NCBI GenBank assembly: GCA_002408065.1
Contig: DHQI01000068.1
Location: 1 to 22,177 of the forward strand
DNA from: Bacteroidales bacterium UBA5342
Lineage (GTDB): Bacteria; Bacteroidota; Bacteroidia; Bacteroidales; UBA5342
Direction of reading: 5' to 3'
Length of the DNA stretch: 22,177 nt
Positions within the stretch are counted from its first letter, which is position 1. Every line of letters starts with the position of its first letter. The notes beneath the pieces are model-generated. The model was not told the DNA's origin and did not search any database. It was given only the letters and a program-made list of their open reading frames with translations. Shown one piece after another: positions 1 through 7,255 of this stretch. Both the position numbers and the translations under genes were made by a program.

Positions 1-95
1 CAAGCCTCAGAACCGGGAATCTTATTAACATCCCAATGCGAAAATGTTAATATAACCTTTATTTTTTAGCTTTTGATACGTTAGCCCTGACGAAC
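1..95. other. left flank of CRISPR array, possible leader
   Basis: This AT-rich stretch precedes the first repeat. No complete gene is visible. The reading frame starting at base 1 is open until a TAG at 67-69, too short to identify. No degenerate repeat copy is found here, so the first repeat at 96 is a true array edge. Because the degenerate repeat lies at the opposite end, this side could be the leader-proximal, spacer-acquiring side. That is inference only, as too little sequence is present to test it. Confidence 0.3.
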
Positions 96-769
96 GTTGT
101 GACAAATATATCAAAGAACAAATTGAAAGCAATTCACAACGAGCGCACGGTAATAGCCTGCTGAGCATCAGTTGTGACAAATATATCAAAGAACAAATTG
201 AAAGCAATTCACAACCAACAGCCCGTTGACGTATGGCCTTGGAAAGTTGTGACAAATATATCAAAGAACAAATTGAAAGCAATTCACAACTTTAAATATA
301 CAAGTATGAAAGTTTCAGCTGTTGTGACAAATATATCAAAGAACAAATTGAAAGCAATTCACAACCAACAAGTGAAGCCAATGCCACACCAGCCAGTTGT
401 GACAAATATATCAAAGAACAAATTGAAAGCAATTCACAACTAAAGTTGCGTATACATAATCGTTGTGCTCGTTGTGACAAATATATCAAAGAACAAATTG
501 AAAGCAATTCACAACGTGTTGCCGTTAATCCAAGTATTTTACCATGTTGTGACAAATATATCAAAGAACAAATTGAAAGCAATTCACAACTATCGTGTAC
601 TGATTCATCTTTAACCTGCAGTTGTGACAAATATATCAAAGAACAAATTGAAAGCAATTCACAACTTTTGATGAAGCCAACGTATATAGTGGTAGTTGTG
701 ACAAATATATCAAAGAACAAATTGAAAGCAATTCACAACTCATCGCCAGTCAGGGTATACTTCACCGTG

Positions 770-808
770 GTTGTGACAAATATATCAAAGAACAAATTGA
801 AAGCAATT
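770..808 (-). repeat. degenerate terminal CRISPR repeat
   Basis: This tenth repeat matches the others for 39 bases and then diverges, losing the last six plus-strand bases. On the minus strand these are the first six bases of the repeat, part of the region expected to pair with tracrRNA. The internal promoter motif (CAAATATA at 777-784, CAA at 804-806) is intact. A repeat that serves only to start transcription of the last spacer would not need the pairing end. Confidence 0.85.
777..806 (-). promoter_or_regulatory. promoter inside the CRISPR repeat, one of ten
   Basis: Read on the minus strand, the repeat contains TTG (804-806), exactly 19 bases, then TATATTTG (777-784). This fits the Bacteroidota primary sigma consensus TTTG-N17-23-TAnnTTTG. 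The same elements occur in all nine other repeats, at repeat positions 35-37 and 8-15. Transcription would begin at the repeat end or the first base of the neighbouring spacer on its left. Neisseria type II-C repeats are known to carry their own promoters; applying this here is inference from the motif. Confidence 0.6.
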
Positions 809-853
809 AATATTTGTCTTAGCTACTGGTCTGAATTATGGGGAGTATTATAG

Positions 854-1687
854 TTAAAACAAATGTTTAGTAAGTTGTTCAATATAGGTTTTTGACACAG
901 GAATATTCTTGACTTTATCACCTTCTAATTCAATAAAAACACCTTTTTTTTCTCGCCTCATAATCTTTACTTTTTCCACATTGACCATATAAGAACGATG
1001 ACAACGAATGACCGTTTGGTGCTGATTAGACAATGATTGTTCAATATTTTTCAACGAGTTACGAATCATAAAGCTAGAGAGCGTTCCTTTAATGAGGTAA
1101 TGCACATTGATGTAATTGTCTGCTGCTTCCAAATACAATAAATTCTCCGAATTAACGGTCAGTTTCACTTCTCCTTTTTCGTCGGTAAAAGGCACCATGT
1201 GTGACGAATACGTCTCTTGGCTATGTCCTTCTTCAAGTTCTTCTAGTTTTTTGCTTTTATCAATCCAAGAGAAATAAAGCCACGATACACTATAGGGGAG
1301 CAGAAGGACGAGGCTGGTATTTTTTACAGAACTCTTAAAGGTCTGTATAATATCTTTTGTTGTGTCCACAGAATGGCTGTACAGAGTATAAAACAACGAC
1401 ATAAAAAAGATTTCTATGGCGATCCATAGAAGGTATTGGAAGAGCATTAGTCGTTTCTTTCTGCTGTAATAAAACATAATAATCCGACTTATAACCACGA
1501 CCAAAATCCCCGTAAGGATGATGAGGCTAGAAAAGAAAAAGTACCTAATCCTAGATACATTATACCAATACTCTGAGCCAAATGGGGTATATGTATTGAT
1601 AAATACTAGCGCAAAAGCCGAGGTAAATATGATGAGTTTAATAATATTACCTTTATTATTTAGATATGTGGGTATTGGATTTTTCAT
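854..1687 (-). CDS. membrane-anchored LytTR-family transcriptional regulator
   Basis: A 277-residue protein. The N-terminal half has about four hydrophobic segments (roughly residues 15-35, 48-70, 82-105 and 122-143), followed by a short charged linker. The C-terminal part, from about residue 168, is a LytTR DNA-binding domain, recognised by LLYLEAADNYINVHY, the IRCHRSYMVNVEKV segment and a final IPVSKTYIEQL. LytTR domains bind direct repeats spaced about two helical turns apart. There is no receiver domain, so the membrane part probably senses the signal or controls oligomerisation. This architecture is common in Bacteroidota. The gene diverges from the hydrolase at 1890, and the region between them holds three 20-base-spaced direct repeats, so it may control both. 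It has a well-formed promoter at 1708-1738. The signal sensed is unknown. Confidence 0.92.
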   Translation of the reverse strand: MKNPIPTYLNNKGNIIKLIIFTSAFALVFINTYTPFGSEYWYNVSRIRYFFFSSLIILTGILVVVISRIIMFYYSRKKRLMLFQYLLWIAIEIFFMSLFYTLYSHSVDTTKDIIQTFKSSVKNTSLVLLLPYSVSWLYFSWIDKSKKLEELEEGHSQETYSSHMVPFTDEKGEVKLTVNSENLLYLEAADNYINVHYLIKGTLSSFMIRNSLKNIEQSLSNQHQTVIRCHRSYMVNVEKVKIMRREKKGVFIELEGDKVKNIPVSKTYIEQLTKHLF

Positions 1688-1707
1688 GTTTCAACTACTG
1701 CATTGTA

Positions 1708-1738
1708 CAAAATTAATTCATTATTATGATTACACAAA
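1708..1738 (-). promoter_or_regulatory. promoter of the LytTR gene
   Basis: On the minus strand TTTG (1735-1738) is followed by 19 bases and TAATTTTG (1708-1715), an exact match to the Bacteroidota TTTG-N19-TAnnTTTG consensus. Transcription would start near 1701-1704, giving a leader of about 15 bases before the ATG at 1687. Confidence 0.7.
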
Positions 1739-1762
1739 ATAGTCGCATTGTCGTGGTTATTT

Positions 1763-1818
1763 TTCACCCCAAATAAGCAGACTTTACCCCATATATTTGT
1801 TTTTAACCCCTTAAGGGG
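1763..1818. promoter_or_regulatory. three 20-base-spaced direct repeats, putative LytTR sites
   Basis: The motif TTnACCCC(A/T)nA occurs three times, with ACCCC starting at 1766, 1786 and 1806, so the period is exactly 20 bases. The third copy is extended into a perfect palindrome, CCCCTTAAGGGG (1807-1818). The sites lie between the divergent LytTR and hydrolase genes. They cover the -33 region of the hydrolase promoter and sit upstream of the LytTR promoter. LytTR proteins are known to bind direct repeats about two helical turns apart, so these are good candidate operators. No binding is shown. Confidence 0.55.
1792..1799 (+). promoter_or_regulatory. probable -7 element of the hydrolase promoter
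   Basis: TATATTTG matches TAnnTTTG exactly. No TTG is found 17-23 bases upstream; instead that region is occupied by the first ACCCC repeat. A missing -33 element is consistent with a promoter that needs an activator. The expected start near 1804-1806 would leave a leader of about 85 bases. Confidence 0.45.
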
Positions 1819-1889
1819 CCTGCAAATCCCTTTTTTTTGTGACCATTCTTTTTTTCTTGTTGTTTTGAATCGTTCTAAGTGCACAATAA

Positions 1890-3089
1890 ATGCTATTTGC
1901 GGCGCTCAAACAAGAATTATTTAAACATAAATTAAGAATGAAACCTTACACCAAAAGAGCAAATACGCTAAAAGAAGAGTTCTCGCTTTACCATGAGAAG
2001 GATCTTTCAGGATCGCCCCTAGAAGTAAAACTTTTGTCTTTTGACTCCACTGTAGGGGTCGAAGAACGTTTAGATTATAAGCAGAGCGTTCTGTCTCCTT
2101 TTTCTGCGATATCAGACAATGCCATACAAGAGAATATCCATTTTGTCTATCCTGTTTTTAAACATAAAAAGCAAGCCAAAAGCAGCGAGGTTATTATACT
2201 AATGCATGGTTTAAATGAACGTTCTTGGGATAAGTATTTACCTTGGGCTGAACGTTTAGCTATGGATACGGGCAAGACGGTTTTGTTGTTTCCCATTTCA
2301 TTTCATATCAATCGTGCCCCTTTGATTTGGAGTAATCCTCGAGCAATGATGCCTTTTGTAAAAGAAAGGAAAAAGCGTATCGGTCAATCACAAGCCTTAA
2401 GTTTTTTGAATATTGCCTTAAGTGATCGTATGAGCGACTCCCCTTTTCGTTTTTATTCCTCAGGGAAACAGACGGTACTTAATGTGATGAATTTGGTCAG
2501 CCAGATTAAAAACGGAGAACATCCTTATATGTGCAAAAATGCCAAGGTAGATATTTTTGCTTATTCTATTGGGGGACTTATATCTCAATTATTGTTAATG
2601 GCAAATCCCGAAGATTTATTCTCCGAGACAAAACTTTTCTTGTTTTGTAGTGGAGCGGTATTCTTAGAGATGAATGGAAATACAAAGAGTATTATGGATA
2701 GTGAGGCTTTTTTTACCCTTCGTAATTATTACGATAAACTATTTAAGGCCACAGAAAATTCTTCTATTACTTCCGTAATAAACGAGCAAGTAAATAATGC
2801 ATTTCAAACGATGATCTCTTTGCGACGAAAAGAAGAACGTGAAACTTTCTTTGAGGCTGCAAGGCAGCGGATCTCTACTCTTTCTTTAAAAAAAGACCGG
2901 GTGATTTCTACAGAAAGTATTCAGAAAAGCCTAGGCCACCAATTTATTAGTACTAGTCACTCCGAACTTGATTTTGCGTTTGACTATACCCACGAAAACC
3001 CTTTCCCTTCTAATAAAGAACAAATTGCAGATGTGGTAAATAAGTCTTTTGATCTAGTCTTTCATCGGGCTGCTGACTTTTTAGGATAG
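1890..3089 (+). CDS. alpha/beta hydrolase fold protein, probably DUF6051 family
   Basis: A 399-residue protein without a signal peptide or membrane segment, so probably cytoplasmic. The fold is indicated by a strand and oxyanion-type turn VIILMHGLNERSW (about 101-113), a nucleophile elbow FAYSIGG with Ser226 (223-229), and a late DYTHENPFP segment with His368 as candidate catalytic histidine. Length and these segments fit the uncharacterised Bacteroidota family DUF6051, named from memory. The substrate is unknown; an esterase, lipase or thioesterase activity is possible. The ATG at 1890 is used, but the in-frame ATG at 1938 (residue 17) is an alternative start. The gene is divergent from the membrane LytTR regulator, which may control it. 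Confidence 0.75.
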   Translation: MLFAALKQELFKHKLRMKPYTKRANTLKEEFSLYHEKDLSGSPLEVKLLSFDSTVGVEERLDYKQSVLSPFSAISDNAIQENIHFVYPVFKHKKQAKSSEVIILMHGLNERSWDKYLPWAERLAMDTGKTVLLFPISFHINRAPLIWSNPRAMMPFVKERKKRIGQSQALSFLNIALSDRMSDSPFRFYSSGKQTVLNVMNLVSQIKNGEHPYMCKNAKVDIFAYSIGGLISQLLLMANPEDLFSETKLFLFCSGAVFLEMNGNTKSIMDSEAFFTLRNYYDKLFKATENSSITSVINEQVNNAFQTMISLRRKEERETFFEAARQRISTLSLKKDRVISTESIQKSLGHQFISTSHSELDFAFDYTHENPFPSNKEQIADVVNKSFDLVFHRAADFLG

Positions 3090-3665
3090 GGACTTACCTA
3101 GTTGTTATTCCCTAGCAGCCTGTCCGGCTAAAAAAATCACCCCATTCTTTCATTCTTATTACCCGTGTCTTCAACAGTTTTTTCATCTCACTACATTTAT
3201 CAAAAACAGTTTCTAATACAGGAAAAGTACCCTTCCTAACGAGTTGAAACCCCTGGGAATTAAGAAGTTTTCATTTAACACATTTCTTAAAACTGAAAGA
3301 ATACGTTTCCTAAAAGATGAAATGGATAATAATTGTCTGCAATACATCGAAAAAACACCAAACCATAGCCTTCCTGCTCTCCGCTTTGCGAACCAATAAT
3401 AGCAGCAGATAAGCATACAGCCTTTTAGATATCGATTTTTTAGCTCGAGAGCTGCTGAACCTCCGCCAATATAATTTAACCAAAAGGCAGAATAAAAGAC
3501 CAGATGTTATAGATTCTATTACCTGAACATTACACGGGGAGTTCAATAAACAGATTGTATGCTAACAGGCCTTACCATTCTCTCTACTGTAGTACATCTA
3601 CCCCACAAAAAATGTCCTGTTCATTATCTTGAAGTACATACAAAAAGAACACCGAAAGGATGAGA
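3090..3665. other. gene-poor convergent intergenic region
   Basis: About 575 bases between the hydrolase and the minus-strand cysteine protein. The open frames here are short, hydrophobic or basic, overlapping, and lack recognisable family features or upstream promoters. A small hairpin (TAGGGA at 3087-3092 with TCCCTA at 3109-3114) follows the hydrolase stop but has no T tract. I see no RNA gene or mobile element. Confidence 0.5.
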
Positions 3666-4097
3666 TTAAGGCAAATAAACGGATTCATAACAAAGCTCTG
3701 CAGCGGTCTTCACACATTGATCACACATCGTTTGTTTAGCTACACCATTGGCGGCTGCGTTTATAAGCAAATCCTTACAGATACTCGTCCCATGCACCGC
3801 TTCAAAGTTTTTATTTAGCTCACGTACTTTACGGTAAGCCATTTGTTTTTTATCTAAATCTTCCGAACCGCTATTACCATATTTCAGCCCCATGACCATA
3901 AATGCACCTGTCACAGCACCACAAGTTCTATGCATACGCCCCATGCCACTACCAAAGCCGGCAGCCAGAGCAGCAGCTTGTTTTTTACTGAGGTCAAACT
4001 CATCAGCAAAAGACATCAAAATAGACTGAGAACAGGCAAAACCTTTTTTGTAATACCTCATAGCATCAGATACTACTTGTTCTTTACTTTTAATCAT
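3666..4097 (-). CDS. C_GCAxxG_C_C family putative redox protein
   Basis: A 143-residue cytoplasmic protein of the C_GCAxxG_C_C family (TIGR01909 / PF09719), a group of small cysteine-rich proteins thought to be redox-active or metal-binding. The conserved cysteines are visible: Cys22 in FACSQS, the signature CGAVTG at 59-64, Cys107, then Cys125 and Cys128 in MCDQC, plus Cys136. The helix with AAGFGSGMGRMHRTCGA is characteristic. Length is normal for the family. The reaction is not known. It is transcribed alone, divergent from valS. A TAnnTTTG match lies only four bases before the ATG. Confidence 0.88.
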   Translation of the reverse strand: MIKSKEQVVSDAMRYYKKGFACSQSILMSFADEFDLSKKQAAALAAGFGSGMGRMHRTCGAVTGAFMVMGLKYGNSGSEDLDKKQMAYRKVRELNKNFEAVHGTSICKDLLINAAANGVAKQTMCDQCVKTAAELCYESVYLP

Positions 4098-4101
4098 TTT
4101 G

Positions 4102-4109
4102 CAAAAATA
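4102..4109 (-). promoter_or_regulatory. possible -7 element immediately before the start codon
   Basis: On the minus strand TATTTTTG ends four bases before the ATG at 4097, so transcription would begin at or next to the start codon. No convincing TTG is found at the expected distance upstream, so this is weak. Confidence 0.3.
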
Positions 4110-4228
4110 GAGAGAAAAGTAACGAAAACCCTAAGGTAATGAAGACTTGGTGATAAAAGACACTTAGGAGAACAAAAAGGGAAAAATGGAGAATGAAAAA
4201 ATGAAAAGAGAAATTTGAACCGGCATTC

Positions 4229-4260
4229 TTGAATTATAAACCTTGAATTTAGTATTTTTG
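4229..4260 (+). promoter_or_regulatory. probable valS promoter
   Basis: TTG (4229-4231), 21 bases, then TATTTTTG (4253-4260) fits the Bacteroidota promoter consensus. The leader to the ATG at 4336 would be about 70 bases. It contains a TTTTCA-type repeat (about 4312-4333) and no obvious attenuator. Confidence 0.55.
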
Positions 4261-4335
4261 CATCCATTTTTTAATAAAGCAACCACAAAGTGAAGAGAGG
4301 ACAATTCACCTTTTCATTTTTCATTTTTCATTTCT

Positions 4336-6954
4336 ATGATTCCAACACAATTTAATCCTGCAGAGGTAGAAAGCAAATGGTACAAATACTGGATGGACAA
4401 AGGGTTTTTCCACTCTGAACCCGATGAGCGTGAACCCTATACCATCGTCATACCGCCACCAAACGTGACGGGTGTATTGCACATGGGACACATGTTGAAC
4501 AATACCATTCAGGATATCCTGATTCGTCGTGCGCGTATGACGGGTAAAAATGCGTGCTGGGTACCTGGTACTGACCACGCCTCTATTGCTACCGAAGCCA
4601 AGGTGGTGAATAAATTGAAAAGCGAAGGCATAGACAAATACGACCTGAGTCGCGAAGACTTTTTGGGTCACGCTTGGGACTGGACAGAAAAACACGGGGG
4701 CATCATACTGGAGCAATTGAAACGACTGGGCGCCTCATGCGACTGGGATCGTACCTGCTTCACAATGGACGAAGAGCGTAGCGAGAGTGTGATTAAGGTA
4801 TTCTGTGACTTGTACGAGCAGGGTTTAATATACCGTGGCGTACGTATGGTCAACTGGGATCCTTCTGCCAAGACGGCCGTTTCGGACGAAGAAGTCATCC
4901 ACAAAGAAGAACAAAGCAAGCTCTACTACCTCAACTATCAAATTGAAGGAGAAGAGGGGTATGTGACCATTGCAACAACGCGTCCAGAAACGATTCTAGG
5001 CGACACCGCCGTATGTGTTAACCCTAACGATGAACGCTTTACACATCTTAAAGGTAAACGCGTAATTGTGCCATTAGTGAATCGTTCTATTCCAATTATT
5101 CAAGACGAATATGTGGATATGGAATTTGGTACCGGATGTTTGAAAATCACGCCTGCACACGATATTCACGATTATGAAATCGGGATGAAGTATAACCTTG
5201 AAGTGATTGACATCTTTAACGATGACGGTACGATCAACGAAAAAGCGGGGCTGTTTGTAGGCGAAGACCGCTTTGAGACGCGCAAGAGCATCCTTCCAGA
5301 ATTGGAAAAAGCGGGCAACCTTGTAAAAATAGAAGATTACACCAACAAAGTAGGCTACTCGGAGCGTACGGATGTGGTAATAGAGCCTAAACTATCGGCG
5401 CAGTGGTTCTTAAAAATGGAACATCTAGCGGCAGAGGCTTTGGCCAATGTAGAAAATGACGAGGTAGAATTCCACCCTAAGAAATTCAAAAATGTCTACC
5501 GTCACTGGATGGAAAACATCAAGGACTGGTGTATCTCTCGTCAGCTGTGGTGGGGACACCGCATTCCGGTTTACTACTTACCTGATGGCTCATTTGTAGT
5601 AGCTGCTAGCGACGAAGAAGCGCTGGCAAAAGCGCAAGAAAAAGACAGCGCACTGACCGCAGAAGATCTACGTCAGGATGAAGATGTACTAGATACTTGG
5701 GCATCTTCTTGGCTATGGCCTATGTCAGTATTCGGTGGTGTGACCGACCCAAACAACGAAGAAATCAACTACTACTACCCTACTAACGACTTGGTAACGG
5801 GGCACGATATTATCTTCTTCTGGGTAGCACGTATGATCATGGCGGGTTACCAAACGCGAGAAGAAAAACCGTTTAAAAACGTGTATTTCACGGGTATGGT
5901 ACGCGATAAGCAACGCCGTAAGATGTCTAAATCATTGGGTAACTCACCAGATCCACTGGATTTGATTGCCAAATATGGTGCCGATGGAGTACGTACAGGA
6001 ATGCTATTCTGTTCGCCTGCTGGTGGTGACTTGCTATTTGACGAAAGTCTGCCCGAACAAGGTCGTAACTTTACCAGTAAAATATGGAACGCTTTCCGCC
6101 TAGTACAAGGATGGGAAGTGGCTGATATCGCACAACCAGAAAGTGCTAAAGTAGCGATCAAGTGGCTAGAGCAACGCATTGCAAAATCACAAACCATCAT
6201 CAACGATCACTTTGATAAATTCCGTATCAGCGATGCCCTAATGGAAATCTACACCTTGATGCGTGATGAGTTTTCGTCGTGGTACTTGGAAAGCATTAAG
6301 CCGGGCTACCAACAGCCTATCGACAAGGTAACTTACGAGGCAACACTGGAGCTGTTCGAGAAACTACTAAAAGTGCTTCACCCCTTTATGCCGTTTATTA
6401 CTGAAGAGATTTACCAGTTACTAAAAGAACGCGCCGAGGACGATAGCATTATGGTAGCGCAGCAGCCTGAGATTATCGCTATTGACGAGGATTTCTTAAG
6501 GCTTTTTGAAGAAGCCAAAGACGTAACCGCAGCCATCCGTAACATCCGTCAGGACAAAAACATAGCCTTTAAAGAAGCACTTAGTTTACAAGTGATTGGC
6601 GATGCTACTAAGATAAACCAGTCTTGCTACACGATCATTAGCAAACTAGCCAATATTGAGCAAGTTGACTTTGTAAAAGAAGCGGACACATCGGCAGCCT
6701 CATTCTTAGTAAAAACAACTGAATACGCTATCCCTCTAGGCGATATGATTAACGTAGAGGAGGAGTTGGCCAAGATGGAAGAAGAGTTGAAATACCAAGA
6801 AGGCTTCTTGAAATCAGTGATGGGCAAACTGAGCAACGAGCGCTTCGTAAATAATGCCCCAGAAAAGGTGGTAGCCATCGAGCGCCAAAAGCAAGCGGAT
6901 GCTGAAAGTAAAATTGCTTCGCTGAAAGAGGCTATTGAGAAGTTGAAAAGATAA
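4336..6954 (+). CDS. valS: valyl-tRNA synthetase
   Basis: An 872-residue class I aminoacyl-tRNA synthetase that charges tRNA-Val in the cytoplasm. The order of elements is canonical. The nucleotide-binding motif PPNVTGVLHMGHML, with the HIGH signature HMGH, is at 49-52. The editing (CP1) domain covers roughly 200-340 and includes TTRPETILGDTAV. The WWGHRIPVYY segment and DTWASSWLWP follow, then KMSKS at 529-533, the anticodon-binding helical domain, and a C-terminal coiled coil from about 805 to the end. Length is normal for Bacteroidota ValS and no key motif is missing. The start is set by MIPTQFNPAEVESKWYKYW, the typical N-terminus. It appears to be a single-gene unit, with a tRNA-Gln gene downstream under its own promoter. 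Confidence 0.99.
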   Translation: MIPTQFNPAEVESKWYKYWMDKGFFHSEPDEREPYTIVIPPPNVTGVLHMGHMLNNTIQDILIRRARMTGKNACWVPGTDHASIATEAKVVNKLKSEGIDKYDLSREDFLGHAWDWTEKHGGIILEQLKRLGASCDWDRTCFTMDEERSESVIKVFCDLYEQGLIYRGVRMVNWDPSAKTAVSDEEVIHKEEQSKLYYLNYQIEGEEGYVTIATTRPETILGDTAVCVNPNDERFTHLKGKRVIVPLVNRSIPIIQDEYVDMEFGTGCLKITPAHDIHDYEIGMKYNLEVIDIFNDDGTINEKAGLFVGEDRFETRKSILPELEKAGNLVKIEDYTNKVGYSERTDVVIEPKLSAQWFLKMEHLAAEALANVENDEVEFHPKKFKNVYRHWMENIKDWCISRQLWWGHRIPVYYLPDGSFVVAASDEEALAKAQEKDSALTAEDLRQDEDVLDTWASSWLWPMSVFGGVTDPNNEEINYYYPTNDLVTGHDIIFFWVARMIMAGYQTREEKPFKNVYFTGMVRDKQRRKMSKSLGNSPDPLDLIAKYGADGVRTGMLFCSPAGGDLLFDESLPEQGRNFTSKIWNAFRLVQGWEVADIAQPESAKVAIKWLEQRIAKSQTIINDHFDKFRISDALMEIYTLMRDEFSSWYLESIKPGYQQPIDKVTYEATLELFEKLLKVLHPFMPFITEEIYQLLKERAEDDSIMVAQQPEIIAIDEDFLRLFEEAKDVTAAIRNIRQDKNIAFKEALSLQVIGDATKINQSCYTIISKLANIEQVDFVKEADTSAASFLVKTTEYAIPLGDMINVEEELAKMEEELKYQEGFLKSVMGKLSNERFVNNAPEKVVAIERQKQADAESKIASLKEAIEKLKR

Positions 6955-6995
6955 GGTTGAGGTTGAGGCTGAGGTTGAGGTAAAGGTTGAGATTG
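6954..6995. repeat. seven-unit AGGTTG hexanucleotide repeat after valS
   Basis: Seven tandem 6-base units start in the last base of the valS stop codon: AGGTTG (twice), AGGCTG, AGGTTG, AGGTAA, AGGTTG, AGATTG. Four are perfect and three have one or two changes. The first unit overlaps the stop codon. The period is six bases, so copy-number change would not alter the ValS frame. Confidence 0.85.
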
Positions 6996-7121
6996 GCTAA
7001 GCAACATCAGCACTATTTCAACATCGTCAGAGTAGTGGCATTTTCAATCTCAACGTGTTGATGCCAGTAATTTCACCAGCTCAAAAGAAATCAAAAATAT
7101 TGCTTTTTTTTCAGTCCAAAT

Positions 7122-7152
7122 TTTGCATTTTAACAACAAAGCATTACTTTTG
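7122..7152 (+). promoter_or_regulatory. tRNA-Gln promoter
   Basis: TTTG (7122-7125), 19 bases, then TACTTTTG (7145-7152) is an exact match to the Bacteroidota consensus. Transcription would start about 25 bases before the tRNA. Confidence 0.75.
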
Positions 7153-7183
7153 CAACCGCTTTAGAAATAAAGCACACGGGTAA

Positions 7184-7254
7184 TGTCCCATGGTGTAATG
7201 GTAACACTGCGGTTTTTGGTACCGTCATTCAAGGTTCGAATCCTTGTGGGACAA
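7184..7254 (+). tRNA. tRNA-Gln, anticodon TTG
   Basis: A 71-base cloverleaf. The acceptor stem is TGTCCCA/TGGGACA, with discriminator A at 7254. The D arm contains GGTGTAATGGTAACAC. The anticodon stem-loop GCGGT-TTTTGGT-ACCGT places TTG in the anticodon, which reads CAA. The T arm contains GGTTCGAATCC. The CCA end is not encoded; the following bases are CAA. The gene is followed at once by a strong terminator, so it is a single-gene transcript. Confidence 0.97.
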
Positions 7255-7255
7255 C

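Larger units (their letters stand above)
96..808 (-). CRISPR. CRISPR array, type II-C-like, 10 repeats and 9 spacers
   Basis: Ten copies of a 45-base repeat start at 96, 171, 246, 321, 396, 471, 546, 621, 695 and 770. The first nine are identical. The tenth matches only to 808 and lacks the outer six bases CACAAC. Spacers are 30 bases, except the one at 666-694, which is 29. All nine spacers differ. On the minus strand the repeat begins GTTGTGAATTGCTTTCAA and ends TCACAAC, with complementary ends. Long repeats starting GTTGTGA-TTGCTTTCAA are known from Bacteroidota type II-C (Cas9) loci, so I infer that type and minus-strand transcription. No cas gene or tracrRNA is recognisable in the window; they may lie to the left of base 1. 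The uniform 75-base period is divisible by three, which creates false open frames with a 25-residue repeat. Confidence 0.97.

Noticed and set aside
1..69. Open frame 1 ending at TAG 67-69 as the tail of cas2 or another gene
   Set aside because: Twenty-two codons without a stop is expected by chance, and the residues match no C-terminus I can name.
25..853. Open frames across the CRISPR array encoding 25-residue repeats (CDKYIKEQIESNSQ and similar)
   Set aside because: They result from a 75-base repeat-spacer period, which is divisible by three. They exist on both strands, shift at the 29-base spacer and have no start signals.
1684..1884. 66-codon minus-strand frame between the LytTR and hydrolase genes
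   Set aside because: It covers the divergent promoter region and the 20-base repeats, and has no family features.
3087..3114. Hairpin TAGGGA/TCCCTA as a terminator of the hydrolase
   Set aside because: Six base pairs with a 16-base loop and no T tract are too weak.
3213..3546. Two minus-strand frames as small membrane proteins
   Set aside because: They overlap each other, have no promoter-like motif or recognisable similarity, and look like chance frames in AT-rich DNA.
4271..4335. T-box or other riboswitch before valS
   Set aside because: The leader is about 70 bases, without the T-box core or an attenuator hairpin, and T-boxes are not expected in this phylum.
6627..7013. Minus-strand frame with a QPQPQP tract
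   Set aside because: The repeat comes from the AGGTTG hexamers and the rest is the antisense of valS.
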